Assembly: GCF_029919115.1 (NCBI RefSeq) | Contig: NZ_CP123990.1 | Coordinates: forward strand, 4,676,501-4,740,500 | DNA length: 64,000 nucleotides | Direction: 5' to 3' | From: Variovorax paradoxus | Lineage (GTDB): Bacteria; Pseudomonadota; Gammaproteobacteria; Burkholderiales; Burkholderiaceae_C | Part shown: positions 34,446 through 44,244 of the stretch, one piece after another | Position numbering within the stretch: position 1 is the first letter of the stretch | Layout: the number at the start of each line of letters is the position of its first letter | Notes under the pieces: generated by a model | Told to the model about the DNA's origin: nothing | Database searches by the model: none | What the model saw: only the letters and a program-made list of their open reading frames with translations | Program-made: the position numbers and the translations under genes

Positions 34446-36833
34446 ATGACCACACGTCGCAAGTTTCTCCAGAGCGCCACGGGCACCGGCATTGCAGCCG
34501 CCACGCTGGCCACTTTTCCGCCCAGCATCCGCCGCGCGCTGGCCATTCCGGCGCACCACGAAACCGGCACCATCAAGGACGTGAAGCACGTCGTGCTGCT
34601 GATGCAGGAGAACCGTTCGTTCGACAGCTACTTCGGCACCTTCAAGGGCGTGCGCGGCTATGGCGACCGCTTTGCCGTGCCCGCGCCCAACGGCAAGACC
34701 ATCTTTCACCAGACCTACACCAAGACCACGCCGCCCAGCACCTACACGCCCTACCGGCTCGAAGAGAGCAAGGGCAACGCGCAGCGCGCGGGCAGCACGC
34801 CGCACAGCTGGTCTGATTCGCAGGCCGCGTGGGACCACGGCCGCATGTTCAAGTGGCCCGACGTGAAGAACCTGCTGTCGATGGGCTACTACGACACCGC
34901 CGAAGTGCCGTTTCAGCGCGCACTGGCCGAGGCCTTTACGCTGTGCGACCACTACCACTGTGGCATGCACACCGGCACCATTGCCAATCGCCTGTTCTAT
35001 TGGAGCGGCACCAACGGGCCCAACGGCACCAGCCCTGCCGACGGCAGCAAGGTGCAGCTGGCCGTGCTCAACAACCAGTTCAACGCCGGCAACGACATTG
35101 GCGCTTCCACCGAGGGCTGGACATGGACCACCTATGCCGACCGGCTCGAAAAAGCCGGCGTCAAGTGGAAGGTCTACCAGAGCCTGATCGACAACTTCGG
35201 CTGCAACGAGATGATGAGCTTCAGGCACTGGCGCACCGCCATCGAGCAAATGCCCGAGGCCCGCCGCCCCGTGTATGTGCCCGCCACCGACATCACGCAG
35301 CCGGTCACCGCCGCAGGGCCGTTCTACGACGCGGCCATCGACGACCCGCTGAGCCCTCTGGCCAAGGGCTTCGGCAACACCATGCCCTACGGCTTTCTGG
35401 AAACCTTCAAGGAAGACATTCGCAACGGCACCTTGCCGGCAGTGTCGTGGATCATTTCGCCTTCAGCCTACAGCGAGCACCCCGGCCCTTCGAGCCCGGC
35501 CAAGGGCGGCTGGTATGTGCAAGAAGTATTGGACGCACTCACCTCCAACCCCGAGGTGTGGAGCAAGACCGTGCTGCTCATCAACTTCGACGAGAACGAC
35601 GGCTTCTTCGACCACCTGCCTTCGCCGGCAGTGCCCTCGCGCAACCCCGACGGATCGCTGGCCGGCGCCACCACCATGGCCGAAGCCGACGTGGCCGTGG
35701 AATATCACAACTACACGCCGGCCACGCCCAAGCAGCCCGCCATGGACGGCCGCCCCTACGGCCCCGGCCCGCGCGTGCCGATGTGGATTGTGTCGCCGTG
35801 GAGCCGCGGCGGCTGGGTCAACTCGCAGGTGTGCGACCACACCTCGACCCTCATGTTTCTGGAAAAGTGCTTTGGCGTTGCAGAGCCGCAAATCAGCAAG
35901 CACCGCCGCGCCGTTTGCAGCGACCTGACAAGCGCCTTCAACTTCGAGCGCCCGAACGACGAGCCGTTGCCCACGCTGGCCGGCCGCAAGACCAAGGCCG
36001 AGGCCGATGCGCTTACCACCGCACAAGAGGCGCTGCCCAAGATCGTGCCCATGGCCGACGCCGACCTGCCCGTGCAGGCCACCGGCGTGCGGCCCTCGCG
36101 CGCCTTGCCTTACGAGCTGCACACCAGCGCGCGCAGCGATGCGCTCAACGGCCGCGTTCAGCTGCTGTTTGCCAACAGCGGCAAGGCTGCCGCCGTGTTC
36201 CATGTGTACGACAAGCTGCACCTGGCCGACCGCATACCGCGCCGCTACGTGGTGGAGCCCGGCAAGCAGCTCGACGGCTACTGGAACGCCATGACCGACA
36301 ACGCCGGCCTGTACGACCTGTGGGTGCTTGGCCCCAACGGCTATCACCGCCAGTTCAAGGGCGACCTCAACCGCCTGCGCGCGGGCGGTGCGGCCGCGCC
36401 AGAAATTCGCGTGGGCTACGACGCGCGCCGCGGCGACATCTACCTGCAGATGCGCAACGACGGCCGGCGCGATTGCCGCTTTACCGTGCAGTCGAACAAG
36501 GCCTACCCGCGGCCCGATGCCTACCAGGCAGGCGGCAGGGGCCGCCACGACGACCGCGGACGCGACGGGCATGGAGGCCATGGCCACGAAGGCCACGAAG
36601 ACCACGACAACAACGGCGTGTACGGCACCCACCCGGACGGCTCATGGCGCATTCGCGTCAAGGGCGGTGGCGACACCGCCATGCGCTGGAGCCTGGACGC
36701 CAGCGGCCAGTGGTATGACTTTGTCGTCACCTGCGACGCCGACCCATCGTTCTACCGGCGCTTTGCGGGCCGCATAGAAACCGGCCGCCACTCGGTGAGC
36801 GACCCGGCCATGGGGCTTGCCGACCGCTTCTGA
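34446..36833 (+). CDS. Phosphocholine-type phospholipase C, Tat-exported
   Basis: Protein of 795 aa. A twin-arginine signal MTTRRKFLQSATGTGIAA starts it. The phosphoesterase domain has HVVLLMQENRSFDSYFGTFK, GMHTGTIANRLFYWSG and LINFDENDGFFDHLPSP, as in PlcN/PlcH and acid phosphatase AcpA. Two C-terminal PLC-type beta domains follow. The second carries an unusual His/Gly/Asp-rich insert at residues ~696-720 (HGGHGHEGHEDHD), possibly metal-binding. It hydrolyses phospholipid head groups in the periplasm or outside the cell, perhaps for phosphate or choline supply. Confidence 0.93.
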   Translation: MTTRRKFLQSATGTGIAAATLATFPPSIRRALAIPAHHETGTIKDVKHVVLLMQENRSFDSYFGTFKGVRGYGDRFAVPAPNGKTIFHQTYTKTTPPSTYTPYRLEESKGNAQRAGSTPHSWSDSQAAWDHGRMFKWPDVKNLLSMGYYDTAEVPFQRALAEAFTLCDHYHCGMHTGTIANRLFYWSGTNGPNGTSPADGSKVQLAVLNNQFNAGNDIGASTEGWTWTTYADRLEKAGVKWKVYQSLIDNFGCNEMMSFRHWRTAIEQMPEARRPVYVPATDITQPVTAAGPFYDAAIDDPLSPLAKGFGNTMPYGFLETFKEDIRNGTLPAVSWIISPSAYSEHPGPSSPAKGGWYVQEVLDALTSNPEVWSKTVLLINFDENDGFFDHLPSPAVPSRNPDGSLAGATTMAEADVAVEYHNYTPATPKQPAMDGRPYGPGPRVPMWIVSPWSRGGWVNSQVCDHTSTLMFLEKCFGVAEPQISKHRRAVCSDLTSAFNFERPNDEPLPTLAGRKTKAEADALTTAQEALPKIVPMADADLPVQATGVRPSRALPYELHTSARSDALNGRVQLLFANSGKAAAVFHVYDKLHLADRIPRRYVVEPGKQLDGYWNAMTDNAGLYDLWVLGPNGYHRQFKGDLNRLRAGGAAAPEIRVGYDARRGDIYLQMRNDGRRDCRFTVQSNKAYPRPDAYQAGGRGRHDDRGRDGHGGHGHEGHEDHDNNGVYGTHPDGSWRIRVKGGGDTAMRWSLDASGQWYDFVVTCDADPSFYRRFAGRIETGRHSVSDPAMGLADRF

Positions 36834-36857
36834 CCGGCAGCCGAAGAAGAACCGGGG

Positions 36858-37817
36858 CTACGGCAGCAGCCTTGCAACCGCATCGGCGAACGACGGAATG
36901 TCGGTTTCGGTGTGCGTCGTCGAGTAGGTTGTTTCTTCTACTGCCAGGCCCTGGTAGCCGCGCCCCCGGAGCCGATTGAACATTGAATCGACCGGCGCAA
37001 AGTTGCACTCGTCCTGGTTGTCGCAGCGCGTAAGGATGAGCGTTGCCGGCAACGGCCTGCCGTTGAGGGCGTCGTGCATTTGCTGCTCCAGGTTTTCGTA
37101 CTCCGGCCCTTGGTGCGCATACGCGCCTTCAAACGACAGGAAGTACGAGAACGTCAGGTTGTTGGCTGCGCCTTCGAGAAACAGCGCAATGCCCGCCATG
37201 CTCCCGCTCAGCGAGAGGCCGGTGAGCATGCGCTTGCCCGGATCGGCGCGGTACCTGGCTTCGACGAAGGGCACCAGCTCCTGCGTCAAGAAGTCGTGGT
37301 AGGCCGTGGCGCCGGGCATGGTGTAGTCCTGCTCGCGGCGCGAGGTGCCGCCAATGCCGACCAGAATCGCTTGCGTGCCGCGCTTGTCGAGAATGTTCTT
37401 CAGGTTTGAAAAGCGCGTGTCGGGCGGGTTGAAGATGCCGTCTGCGTCCATCGCATAGATGATGGGGTAGCTGGCCGAGCCGCCGTCATAAGAGGCCGGC
37501 AGGTAAATCTCGAGCGGGTAGGTTGCGCCCGTCTTGGCCGAGGCAATGGTGTCGGTGGCAACACGGCTGGTTGCCGGGGGCGGTTCAGCCGGCTCTTCGG
37601 CTGGTGGTGGCGGTGTGGGTGTCGCGGGTGGCGCGGCGGGCGGCGTGGCTGGCGCAGCAGGCGGGTCGCTGGGCGGCGCAGCAGTGCCCACGGCGGCAAA
37701 GGGCAGCGCGGTGCCACCACCTCCGCCGCCACCACCACCGCAGCTCGCCATGCCGAGCACCAGCGCCCAGCCTCCAAAAAATAAAAGCGAGCGCAGGCTG
37801 CGTCCGAGCTGCTGCAT
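36858..37817 (-). CDS. Lipoprotein esterase, alpha/beta fold (paralogue 2)
   Basis: Protein of 319 aa. Lipoprotein signal with GMAS|C, then nine glycines and a Pro/Ala-rich linker (to ~residue 80). The esterase domain parallels the protein at 29500-30372: IIYAMDADGIF, LVGIGGTSRREQDYTMPGA, YRADPGKRMLTGLSLSGSM, HTETD near the end. The Ser in GLSLSGS is the likely nucleophile. It converges on the phospholipase C gene, 24 bp away. Confidence 0.83.
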   Translation of the reverse strand: MQQLGRSLRSLLFFGGWALVLGMASCGGGGGGGGGTALPFAAVGTAAPPSDPPAAPATPPAAPPATPTPPPPAEEPAEPPPATSRVATDTIASAKTGATYPLEIYLPASYDGGSASYPIIYAMDADGIFNPPDTRFSNLKNILDKRGTQAILVGIGGTSRREQDYTMPGATAYHDFLTQELVPFVEARYRADPGKRMLTGLSLSGSMAGIALFLEGAANNLTFSYFLSFEGAYAHQGPEYENLEQQMHDALNGRPLPATLILTRCDNQDECNFAPVDSMFNRLRGRGYQGLAVEETTYSTTHTETDIPSFADAVARLLP

Positions 37818-37952
37818 TGCGACTCCTTGATCGTCTGTGGTTTCAGTCCAGGAAGAAGCCGTCGCAAAGCGAATCCAGCCCCTCTTCAGGATGCCACGCG
37901 GGGCCGTGGTCCCGGCCCGATCTTGGGGTACCTCAGTGCAGAAACACTCGTA

Positions 37953-38768
37953 TCAATCCCACGCCGGCGAAAGGCCCGCCGGGTCGGTAAGGCGCTGCCC
38001 GCGGTCGAGCGCTGCAATCTGCGCCGTCTCTGCATCGGACAGCCGCAGCTGCTGCGCCTTCAGGTTGCCCTCGAGGTTGGCGCGCTTGGTAGACGACGGA
38101 ATGACCGCATGGCCCAGCTGCATGGCCCAAGCCAGCACCACCTGCGCAGTGGTTGCGTTGTGTGCCTTGGCAATCGCCTCGATCACCGGGTCGCCCAGCA
38201 CCTTGCCGTAGGCCAGCGTCATGTAAGACGTGATGTGGATGCCCTGGCTCTTCGAAAACTCGGCCACCTTGCGGTTCTGCAGATAGGGATGCAGTTCGAT
38301 CTGGTTGGTGGCAATTTCATTCGCGCCCACCGCCGCAATGGCTTCCTTCATCAGCGCAATATTGAAGTTGGAAACGCCGATCTGCCGCGTGAGCCCCTGC
38401 GCCTTGGCATCGGCCAGCGCGCCCATGAACTCCGCCACCGGCACCGGGTTGCCGGGCGAAGGCCAATGGATCAGCGTCAGGTCGACATGGTCTGTGCGCA
38501 GCTTGGCAAGGCTTTCCTTCAGGCTGGGCACCAGCTTGTCTTTTGCGTAGTTGTCCGTCCAGATCTTGGTCGTGATGAAGAGCTTGCCGCGCGGCACGCC
38601 GCTTTCGGCAATGGCCTGGCCCACCTCGGCCTCATTGCCGTAGATCTGCGCCGTGTCGATGAGTCGGTAGCCCAGGTCGAGCCCGTTCTTCACCGAGTCG
38701 ATCACCACCTGGCCCTTCAGGCGAAAGGTGCCCAGGCCGAAGGCGGGAATGGTGTTGTCGGTTGTCAT
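37953..38768 (-). CDS. Aldo/keto reductase, DkgB-like
   Basis: Protein of 271 aa, a NADPH-dependent oxidoreductase on a TIM barrel. The tetrad can be seen: Asp in [11 protein letters not shown], Tyr of IYGNE, Lys in FITTKIW, His in [15 protein letters not shown] and the cofactor-binding [13 protein letters not shown] follow. It resembles DkgB, which reduces methylglyoxal and other carbonyls. It is in the same orientation as the MFS pump upstream and may be cotranscribed. Confidence 0.92.
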   Translation of the reverse strand: MTTDNTIPAFGLGTFRLKGQVVIDSVKNGLDLGYRLIDTAQIYGNEAEVGQAIAESGVPRGKLFITTKIWTDNYAKDKLVPSLKESLAKLRTDHVDLTLIHWPSPGNPVPVAEFMGALADAKAQGLTRQIGVSNFNIALMKEAIAAVGANEIATNQIELHPYLQNRKVAEFSKSQGIHITSYMTLAYGKVLGDPVIEAIAKAHNATTAQVVLAWAMQLGHAVIPSSTKRANLEGNLKAQQLRLSDAETAQIAALDRGQRLTDPAGLSPAWD

Positions 38769-38819
38769 GATGTTGTTCGTCCTAGTTGTGCGTTTTAAAA
38801 AAGAGAAAGAAGAGGCCGC

Positions 38820-40022
38820 TCAGTGCCCCACCGGCACCGGGCCCGAAGCCCGCACCGGAATGCCGGCACGGCGGTCGAGCGTTCCGCTCCACTGCGTGAG
38901 CGCCAGCGAAACCAGCACCACCAGCGCGCCGATCCACGGCGTGTGCATCAGGCCAAGGTGCGTCACGATCAGCCCGCCCACCCATGCGGCGAGCGCAATG
39001 CCCAGGTTGAAGGCCGCGATGTTCAGGCCCGAGGCCACATCGACCGCCTGAGGCGTAAAGCGCTCGGCCTGCTTCACCACATACACCTGCAGCCCCGGCA
39101 CGTTGCCGAAAGCCACTGCGCCCCACATCAGCACCGCCACCAGCGCCAGCCACTTGTGCGGCGCTGCAAAGTTGAACACCAGCAGCACCGCGGCCAGCAA
39201 CGCAAAGATGATCTTCAGCGCCGGAATCGGCCCCATGCGGTCGGCCAGCCTGCCGCCCCAGATGTTGCCCACCGCCACCGACACTCCGTACACCAGCATC
39301 ACCCAGCCCACAGCGCCCGCGCTGAAGCCCGACACATCGGTGAGGATGGGCGCAAGAAACGTGAACGGAATGAACGAGCCGCCGTAGCCGATGGCCGTCT
39401 TGGCATACACCATCAACAGCCGCGGCTCCGCCAGAACCTTGGCCTGCTGCGCCAACGAGGCAGGCGCCGTGTGGCGGATGTTGCTGGGCACGAAAACCCA
39501 GCTGCCGATGAACGCGATGACGCCCAGCGCAGACACCGCCAGAAAAGTCTCGCGCCAGCCAAAGTGCTGCCCGATGAACGTGCCCAGCGGCACACCCGTA
39601 ACCAGCGCCACCGTGAGCCCGGTGAACATGATGGCAATGGCGCTCGCGGCCTTTTCCTTCGGCACCAGGCCGGTGGCAATGGTCGAGCCAATCGAGAAGA
39701 ACACGCCGTGCGCCAGCCCCGTGAGCACGCGGGCGGCAATCAGCGATTCATAACTCGGCGCCTGCCACGCCAGCAGATTGCCGAGCGTGAACAGCGCCAT
39801 CAACCCGAGCAGCAGCGCCTTGCGCGGCAGCTTGCTCGTGAGCGCGGTGAGCACCGGCGCGCCGATGGCGACGCCCAGCGCGTAGAGGCTGACCAGCAGG
39901 CCCGCCGAGGGCAGGCCGATGCCGAGATCAGCAGCGACAGTGGGGATGAGGCCAACGATGACGAACTCGGTCGTCCCGATGGCGAAGGCGCTGAGGGTCA
40001 GCGCGAGCAAGGCGATTGGCAT
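38820..40022 (-). CDS. MFS transporter, DHA1 (AraJ/YdhP type)
   Basis: Inner-membrane protein of 400 aa with twelve predicted helices. IGTTEFVIVGLIPTVAADLG at the N-terminus and the loop KLPRKALLLGLMALF are typical of AraJ-type sugar/drug efflux carriers. The substrate is unknown. It heads a minus-strand pair with the aldo/keto reductase, 51 bp apart. The divergent AraC regulator about 590 bp away is a candidate controller. Confidence 0.92.
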   Translation of the reverse strand: MPIALLALTLSAFAIGTTEFVIVGLIPTVAADLGIGLPSAGLLVSLYALGVAIGAPVLTALTSKLPRKALLLGLMALFTLGNLLAWQAPSYESLIAARVLTGLAHGVFFSIGSTIATGLVPKEKAASAIAIMFTGLTVALVTGVPLGTFIGQHFGWRETFLAVSALGVIAFIGSWVFVPSNIRHTAPASLAQQAKVLAEPRLLMVYAKTAIGYGGSFIPFTFLAPILTDVSGFSAGAVGWVMLVYGVSVAVGNIWGGRLADRMGPIPALKIIFALLAAVLLVFNFAAPHKWLALVAVLMWGAVAFGNVPGLQVYVVKQAERFTPQAVDVASGLNIAAFNLGIALAAWVGGLIVTHLGLMHTPWIGALVVLVSLALTQWSGTLDRRAGIPVRASGPVPVGH

Positions 40023-40264
40023 GAGGCACTCCTTCTTGGGTTAGGAGGAGTGTCTTGGGATTACCTTTGCGGATAAATGGGGTTCTGAGCAGAAGATAGT
40101 TGCGCTTGGCTCAAGTATCAACGCGGGCTTCGTTCTCGTTCGGTGGAGCGGATGAGCCTGGAAAGATGGAAGCTCGTCGATATACTGCGCCCCGTCGCGT
40201 CCTCCGATGGTGCGGCCGGGTTTGGAAGCCTGATGAAACCTCTGCGAACCTTGGAGACCATCTC

Positions 40265-40585
40265 ATGGCTGAATCTTCCCGTGCGCGTCCGCAATCTCGC
40301 AGTTCTTCTGCTTCTTCTCTCGACGCCGAATTCGACGCACTCGCTCTGCAAGCCTGCGACGATGCCGGCGCCCTCAACGACGTAGTACGCGCCTACACGG
40401 CGCTCGAAAAGCTCATCGACACCAACGCCTTGAGCGACTGCGAAGTACTCCCTCCAAGTCGCACCGAACTGAGCGCCTTGCTGCGCCTGCTCAACGACGC
40501 CCTGCTGGTCCGCATCAACACCGTCAACGCTGCCACTGGCGTGGTTCACCAAGCGCTTCAACGGGGCACCCCCGGCGCCACGTAG
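40265..40585 (+). CDS. Small hypothetical protein
   Basis: Protein of 106 aa. An N-terminal Ser/Arg-rich stretch (SSRARPQSRSSSASS) precedes an alpha-helical region (ALNDVVRAYTALEKLIDT, LSALLRLLNDALLVRINTV). No family recognised. GGAG lies about 9 bases before the ATG at 40265. It is 27 bp upstream of the AraC regulator in the same direction and probably shares its transcript. Confidence 0.65.
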   Translation: MAESSRARPQSRSSSASSLDAEFDALALQACDDAGALNDVVRAYTALEKLIDTNALSDCEVLPPSRTELSALLRLLNDALLVRINTVNAATGVVHQALQRGTPGAT

Positions 40586-40612
40586 CGCCAGCTTTTCTCC
40601 ACAACACAGCCG

Positions 40613-41554
40613 ATGCCCGTTTCACCCGTTGCCGATGGCAAATCTGAAAGCGTTCCCGCCACTTGGGCACGCCTGCGGAACATGGTCGCGGCGCGAGCCT
40701 CTTCAGACGGCCGCACCGACGCCCTCTACCCCGGCCTGCGCTACTACCGCTTCTCCCACCCCATTCGCTACGAGAAAACCCAACGCCTCACGCCCGGCGT
40801 CGTGGTCGTCTTGCAAGGCCGCAAGACCGCGCACCTCGGTAATAGTGGCCGCCGCTCGCTCGACTACGGCGCCACCCAATGCCTGGTGCTCGGCGCAGAG
40901 GTCGCGTGCCTGGGCACCGTCGTGGGGGCGAGCGCCGAAGAGCCGTACCTCGCCATTCATCTCGACCTGCCGCCCGATGTGCTGGTCAAGTCTTTCGTCG
41001 CGCTGGCAGAAAGCGGCACGCTCGCGGCCGAGCCGGCGCGGGTGACCGAGAACTTCACGGCGCCGGTGGGGCAGGAGGTGGTCGAGGCCTTCGCTCGCCT
41101 GCTGCTGGCGGCGGACGACCCGGTGGACCGCCGCACGCTGGCGCCGCTGGCGGTCGAAGAAATCGTGCTGCGGCTGCTGCGCTCCGAAGCAGCGGCGGCC
41201 ATTCGCAGCGCGAGCGCCGTTACCAAGGCGGGCGCACGCATACAGGCGGCCATCGCCTTCATGCGCCGCCACTTGGGCCGGCCGCTGTCCGTGGCCGAAA
41301 TTGCCAGCCACGTGCACATGAGCCCTTCGCACTTTGCGCACAGTTTCAGGGAGGTGGCCGGGGTCACGCCGATGCGCTGCATTCGCGACTTGCGGCTCGA
41401 AGAGGCGCGCATGCTGATGCTGGGCACCGGGCTGGGCCCCGGCGATGCGGCCGCGAAGGTGGGCTTCGAGAGCGCGGCGCATTTCAACCGCGCGTTCCGC
41501 AGGCGGTTCGAGGCAACGCCTGCGGAGTACGTGCGGCGCGTGCAGTCGGGTTAA
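40613..41554 (+). CDS. AraC-family transcriptional regulator
   Basis: Protein of 313 aa. The N-terminal half is an AraC_N-type cupin-like effector domain (LTPGVVVVLQGRKTAHLG). The C-terminal part has two helix-turn-helix motifs: RPLSVAEIASHVHMSPSHFAHSF and GPGDAAAKVGFESAAHFNRAF, ending in FEATPAEYVRR. In this subfamily the target is usually a nearby aldo/keto reductase or efflux pump, which fits the divergent MFS-AKR pair. Confidence 0.9.
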   Translation: MPVSPVADGKSESVPATWARLRNMVAARASSDGRTDALYPGLRYYRFSHPIRYEKTQRLTPGVVVVLQGRKTAHLGNSGRRSLDYGATQCLVLGAEVACLGTVVGASAEEPYLAIHLDLPPDVLVKSFVALAESGTLAAEPARVTENFTAPVGQEVVEAFARLLLAADDPVDRRTLAPLAVEEIVLRLLRSEAAAAIRSASAVTKAGARIQAAIAFMRRHLGRPLSVAEIASHVHMSPSHFAHSFREVAGVTPMRCIRDLRLEEARMLMLGTGLGPGDAAAKVGFESAAHFNRAFRRRFEATPAEYVRRVQSG

Positions 41555-41682
41555 GGGGACGGGGCTGCGGCAGCTTCGCAGCCATGGTCAATGGGTTCGC
41601 AGCTTCGCGTCTTGGCGCGGGGGAGGGCGCTGGCTAATCTGCCTGCTTCCTTTTTCTTTTGTTGAAAGCAGCGCGAAATTTC

Positions 41683-41973
41683 ATGGACCCGATCAACGTC
41701 ATCATTACTTTCGAAGCCAAGCCCGAGGGCGCCTCCGCATTCGCCGAGCTCATGAACCAGGTCAAGCAGTCGCTGCCGTCGGCAGATGGCTGCCGGGGCG
41801 TGCAGCTGTTCGGCCGCAGCGACAACGCGTGCGTGTTCACGCTGGTCGAATCATGGGAATCGCAAAGCCACCATCAAGCGCATATCGACCGCGCAGTGGC
41901 GTCGGGCGCCTGGAGTGCGCTGGAGGCGCAGCTGGCTTGTGCGCCTGTGAGCTGGTATTGCGCGGAGCTTTGA
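41683..41973 (+). CDS. ABM-domain protein (quinol monooxygenase-like)
   Basis: Protein of 96 aa, dimeric alpha/beta-barrel type: INVIITFEAKPEGASAFAEL, GCRGVQLFGRSDNACVFTLVE, WESQSHHQAHID. It resembles YgiN-type monooxygenases, which act on small aromatics or quinols without cofactor. The ATG at 41683 fits the family start; no strong ribosome site is obvious. Confidence 0.82.
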   Translation: MDPINVIITFEAKPEGASAFAELMNQVKQSLPSADGCRGVQLFGRSDNACVFTLVESWESQSHHQAHIDRAVASGAWSALEAQLACAPVSWYCAEL

Positions 41974-42018
41974 TCTGGGCGGTTGTCGTGCCCGGTAAAC
42001 AACGGGGCACAATGACTC

Positions 42019-42309
42019 ATGCTTGGGCGAACACTTCTCTTTTCGGTACTGCTGCTTGCTGGTTGTGATGACTGGTCCAAGCCCTTGGAGGTTCGGATCA
42101 TGCCTTCCGGGTATCAGGTGGGCAATGTCAAGTCGTCCATTGCTACGCCGGTCGTTGACGAGGTCGTCCGGCTCAAGCCAAAGAAGGTCCGCATGACCTT
42201 CTGTCGAACCACGCCAATGGCAAAGACAATGCAGTTCACCGATGAACTTCGAGCACGCCTGCAGACTGACCTCACGGGTGTTCTTTTAGAGAACTGTCCC
42301 GAGAGTTGA
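42019..42309 (+). CDS. Small lipoprotein of unknown function
   Basis: Protein of 96 aa. Its signal ends in the lipobox LLLA|GC, followed by Asp-Asp, which in enterobacteria would favour inner-membrane retention. The mature part (LKPKKVRMTFCRTTPMAKTM) carries two more Cys (in TFCRT and ENCPES), possibly a disulfide. No family recognised. Confidence 0.65.
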   Translation: MLGRTLLFSVLLLAGCDDWSKPLEVRIMPSGYQVGNVKSSIATPVVDEVVRLKPKKVRMTFCRTTPMAKTMQFTDELRARLQTDLTGVLLENCPES

Positions 42310-42592
42310 AACCGGCAACGCTCGGCGCGCCAATTCAGAGGAGACCCCATGGGATTTTCGCTGCCAGTCGAGCTCATCGCCGGACCGCACCGCTACTACA
42401 GGTAGTCGCATCGGTGACGACTCGTCGCCAATAGCTGACGTCGAAAGCTCTCGTATGCGACCGAGAGCAATCGCTGCGTAGCCGGCCCACGGGCAAACGC
42501 CCGAAATGAACCGCATTGCGCCCCTTGTTCGCCCACTGTCGCGACGAGGCCCCCCGGGAAAATCGAACCTCCATTCGTTCCCGAAAAATTCC

Positions 42593-44152
42593 ATGAGAGA
42601 CCTTAAGATCGGCACCCGTCTAGGGATGGGCTTCACGCTGCTGCTGCTGCTGCTGCTCCTGCTTGCCATCGGCGCGATCGGCCTGCAACAGATGGCCAGG
42701 CTCGCCGATGAGATTCGGGTCGTCAACGAAGTGGCCGGCGGAAAGCTCTATGCGCTGAACCGGGTTCGCTTCGCGATCGGCACACGGGCAATCGCGGCGC
42801 GCAATTTGGCGCTGGTGAGCGATGCGCAGCTGCAGAAGAAGGACTTGGACCTCGTGAAGTCCTCCCAGTCCGAGATCGACGAGGGCATGAAGACCTTGGG
42901 CGCGATCTTGAAAGACCCCCACTCGGCCGCGGTGGAAGAAGAGCAGCGCCTGCTCGCGCAGTTGCAGGCGCTCGAGGGGCAGTACCTGGTGATCGCGGGC
43001 AAGGTCGTGTCGCTCGCGACCGGCGGCAAAACCGAGGACGCCGTGCGCGCGCTGACGCAGGAATGCATGCCGCTCCTGACGCAGGTGATCGCTCATGTCG
43101 GCACGTTCGAGAAGGCGCTCAAGGAAGGCGCGGATCGCACCGCGGCCGAGGCCGCGCAGGCCTACCGAACTGCCCGCTGGCTGATGCTGCTGCTCAGTGG
43201 TCTCTCTCTGGCGTTGGGCATCGCCGCTGCGCTGTGGCTCACGCGTTCGATCACGCGGCCGCTCAACGAGGCAGTGCGCGTGGCGCAGTCGGTCGCCGCC
43301 GGCAACCTTGCCACCCAGGTGATGCCGGCCGGCCGTGACGAAGCCGGCCTGTTGATGAGGGCGATGCATGACATGAACACCAGCCTCGTCCGGTTGGTCA
43401 GCGAGGTGCACCGCGGCGTGGCGAACATCGGCGAAGCCTCGGCCCAGATCTCGGCCGGCAACCGTGACCTTTCGTCGCGCACCGAGCACCAGGCGAGTTC
43501 GCTCGAGGAGACGGCGGCTTCGATGGAAGAGCTGACCTCCACCGTCAAGCAGAACGCCGAGAACGCGCGGCAGGCCAACCAGCTCGCGGTCTCCGCATCG
43601 TCGGTGGCTGCCGAGGGCGGAACGATCGTTGGCCAGGTGATCGACACCATGGCGGCCATCAATGGCTCGTCGAAGAAGATCGTCGACATCATCGGTGTGA
43701 TCGACGGCATCGCCTTCCAGACCAACATCCTTGCGCTGAACGCGGCGGTCGAGGCGGCACGGGCCGGCGAGCAGGGCCGCGGCTTTGCCGTGGTGGCCTC
43801 GGAGGTGCGCAGCCTGGCGCAGCGTTCGGCCGCGGCGGCCAAGGAGATCAAGGATTTGATTGGCGATTCGGTGGGCCGCGTCGAAGCGGGCAGTGAACTG
43901 GTGGGTCAGGCCGGCCGCACCATGCGGGAGATCGTCGCCAGCGTGCAGCGCGTCACCGAGATCATCAGCGAGATCACTGTCGCGAGCCGGGAGCAGACCG
44001 ACGGCATCGAGCAGGTGAACCAGGCCATCGCGCAGATCGACCAAGGCACGCAGCAGAATGCCGCACTGGTGCAGCAGGCGGGCGCTGCCGCGGGATCGCT
44101 GCAGGCGCAGGCCGGCAGCCTCTCACAGGCGGTCAGCGTGTTCAGGCTCTGA
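42593..44152 (+). CDS. Methyl-accepting chemotaxis protein
   Basis: Chemoreceptor of 519 aa. First helix ~11-33 (a run of leucines), periplasmic four-helix-bundle sensor to ~190, second helix ~190-212, HAMP ([18 protein letters not shown]), and a long coiled-coil signalling domain whose tip carries [23 protein letters not shown]. Methylation-type Glu/Gln pairs flank it. No C-terminal CheB/R pentapeptide. It signals to CheA/CheW; the ligand is unknown. The ATG at 42593 starts the [10 protein letters not shown] motif usual for this group. Confidence 0.95.
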   Translation: MRDLKIGTRLGMGFTLLLLLLLLLAIGAIGLQQMARLADEIRVVNEVAGGKLYALNRVRFAIGTRAIAARNLALVSDAQLQKKDLDLVKSSQSEIDEGMKTLGAILKDPHSAAVEEEQRLLAQLQALEGQYLVIAGKVVSLATGGKTEDAVRALTQECMPLLTQVIAHVGTFEKALKEGADRTAAEAAQAYRTARWLMLLLSGLSLALGIAAALWLTRSITRPLNEAVRVAQSVAAGNLATQVMPAGRDEAGLLMRAMHDMNTSLVRLVSEVHRGVANIGEASAQISAGNRDLSSRTEHQASSLEETAASMEELTSTVKQNAENARQANQLAVSASSVAAEGGTIVGQVIDTMAAINGSSKKIVDIIGVIDGIAFQTNILALNAAVEAARAGEQGRGFAVVASEVRSLAQRSAAAAKEIKDLIGDSVGRVEAGSELVGQAGRTMREIVASVQRVTEIISEITVASREQTDGIEQVNQAIAQIDQGTQQNAALVQQAGAAAGSLQAQAGSLSQAVSVFRL

Positions 44153-44244
44153 CGCGGCGAACGGCTGGAGTGGGCCTACTTCCGCCATTCGCCGCACGCT
44201 AAAGCAGTCGTTCGATCAAGGCACACAAGCACGCTCTCGAGCCC

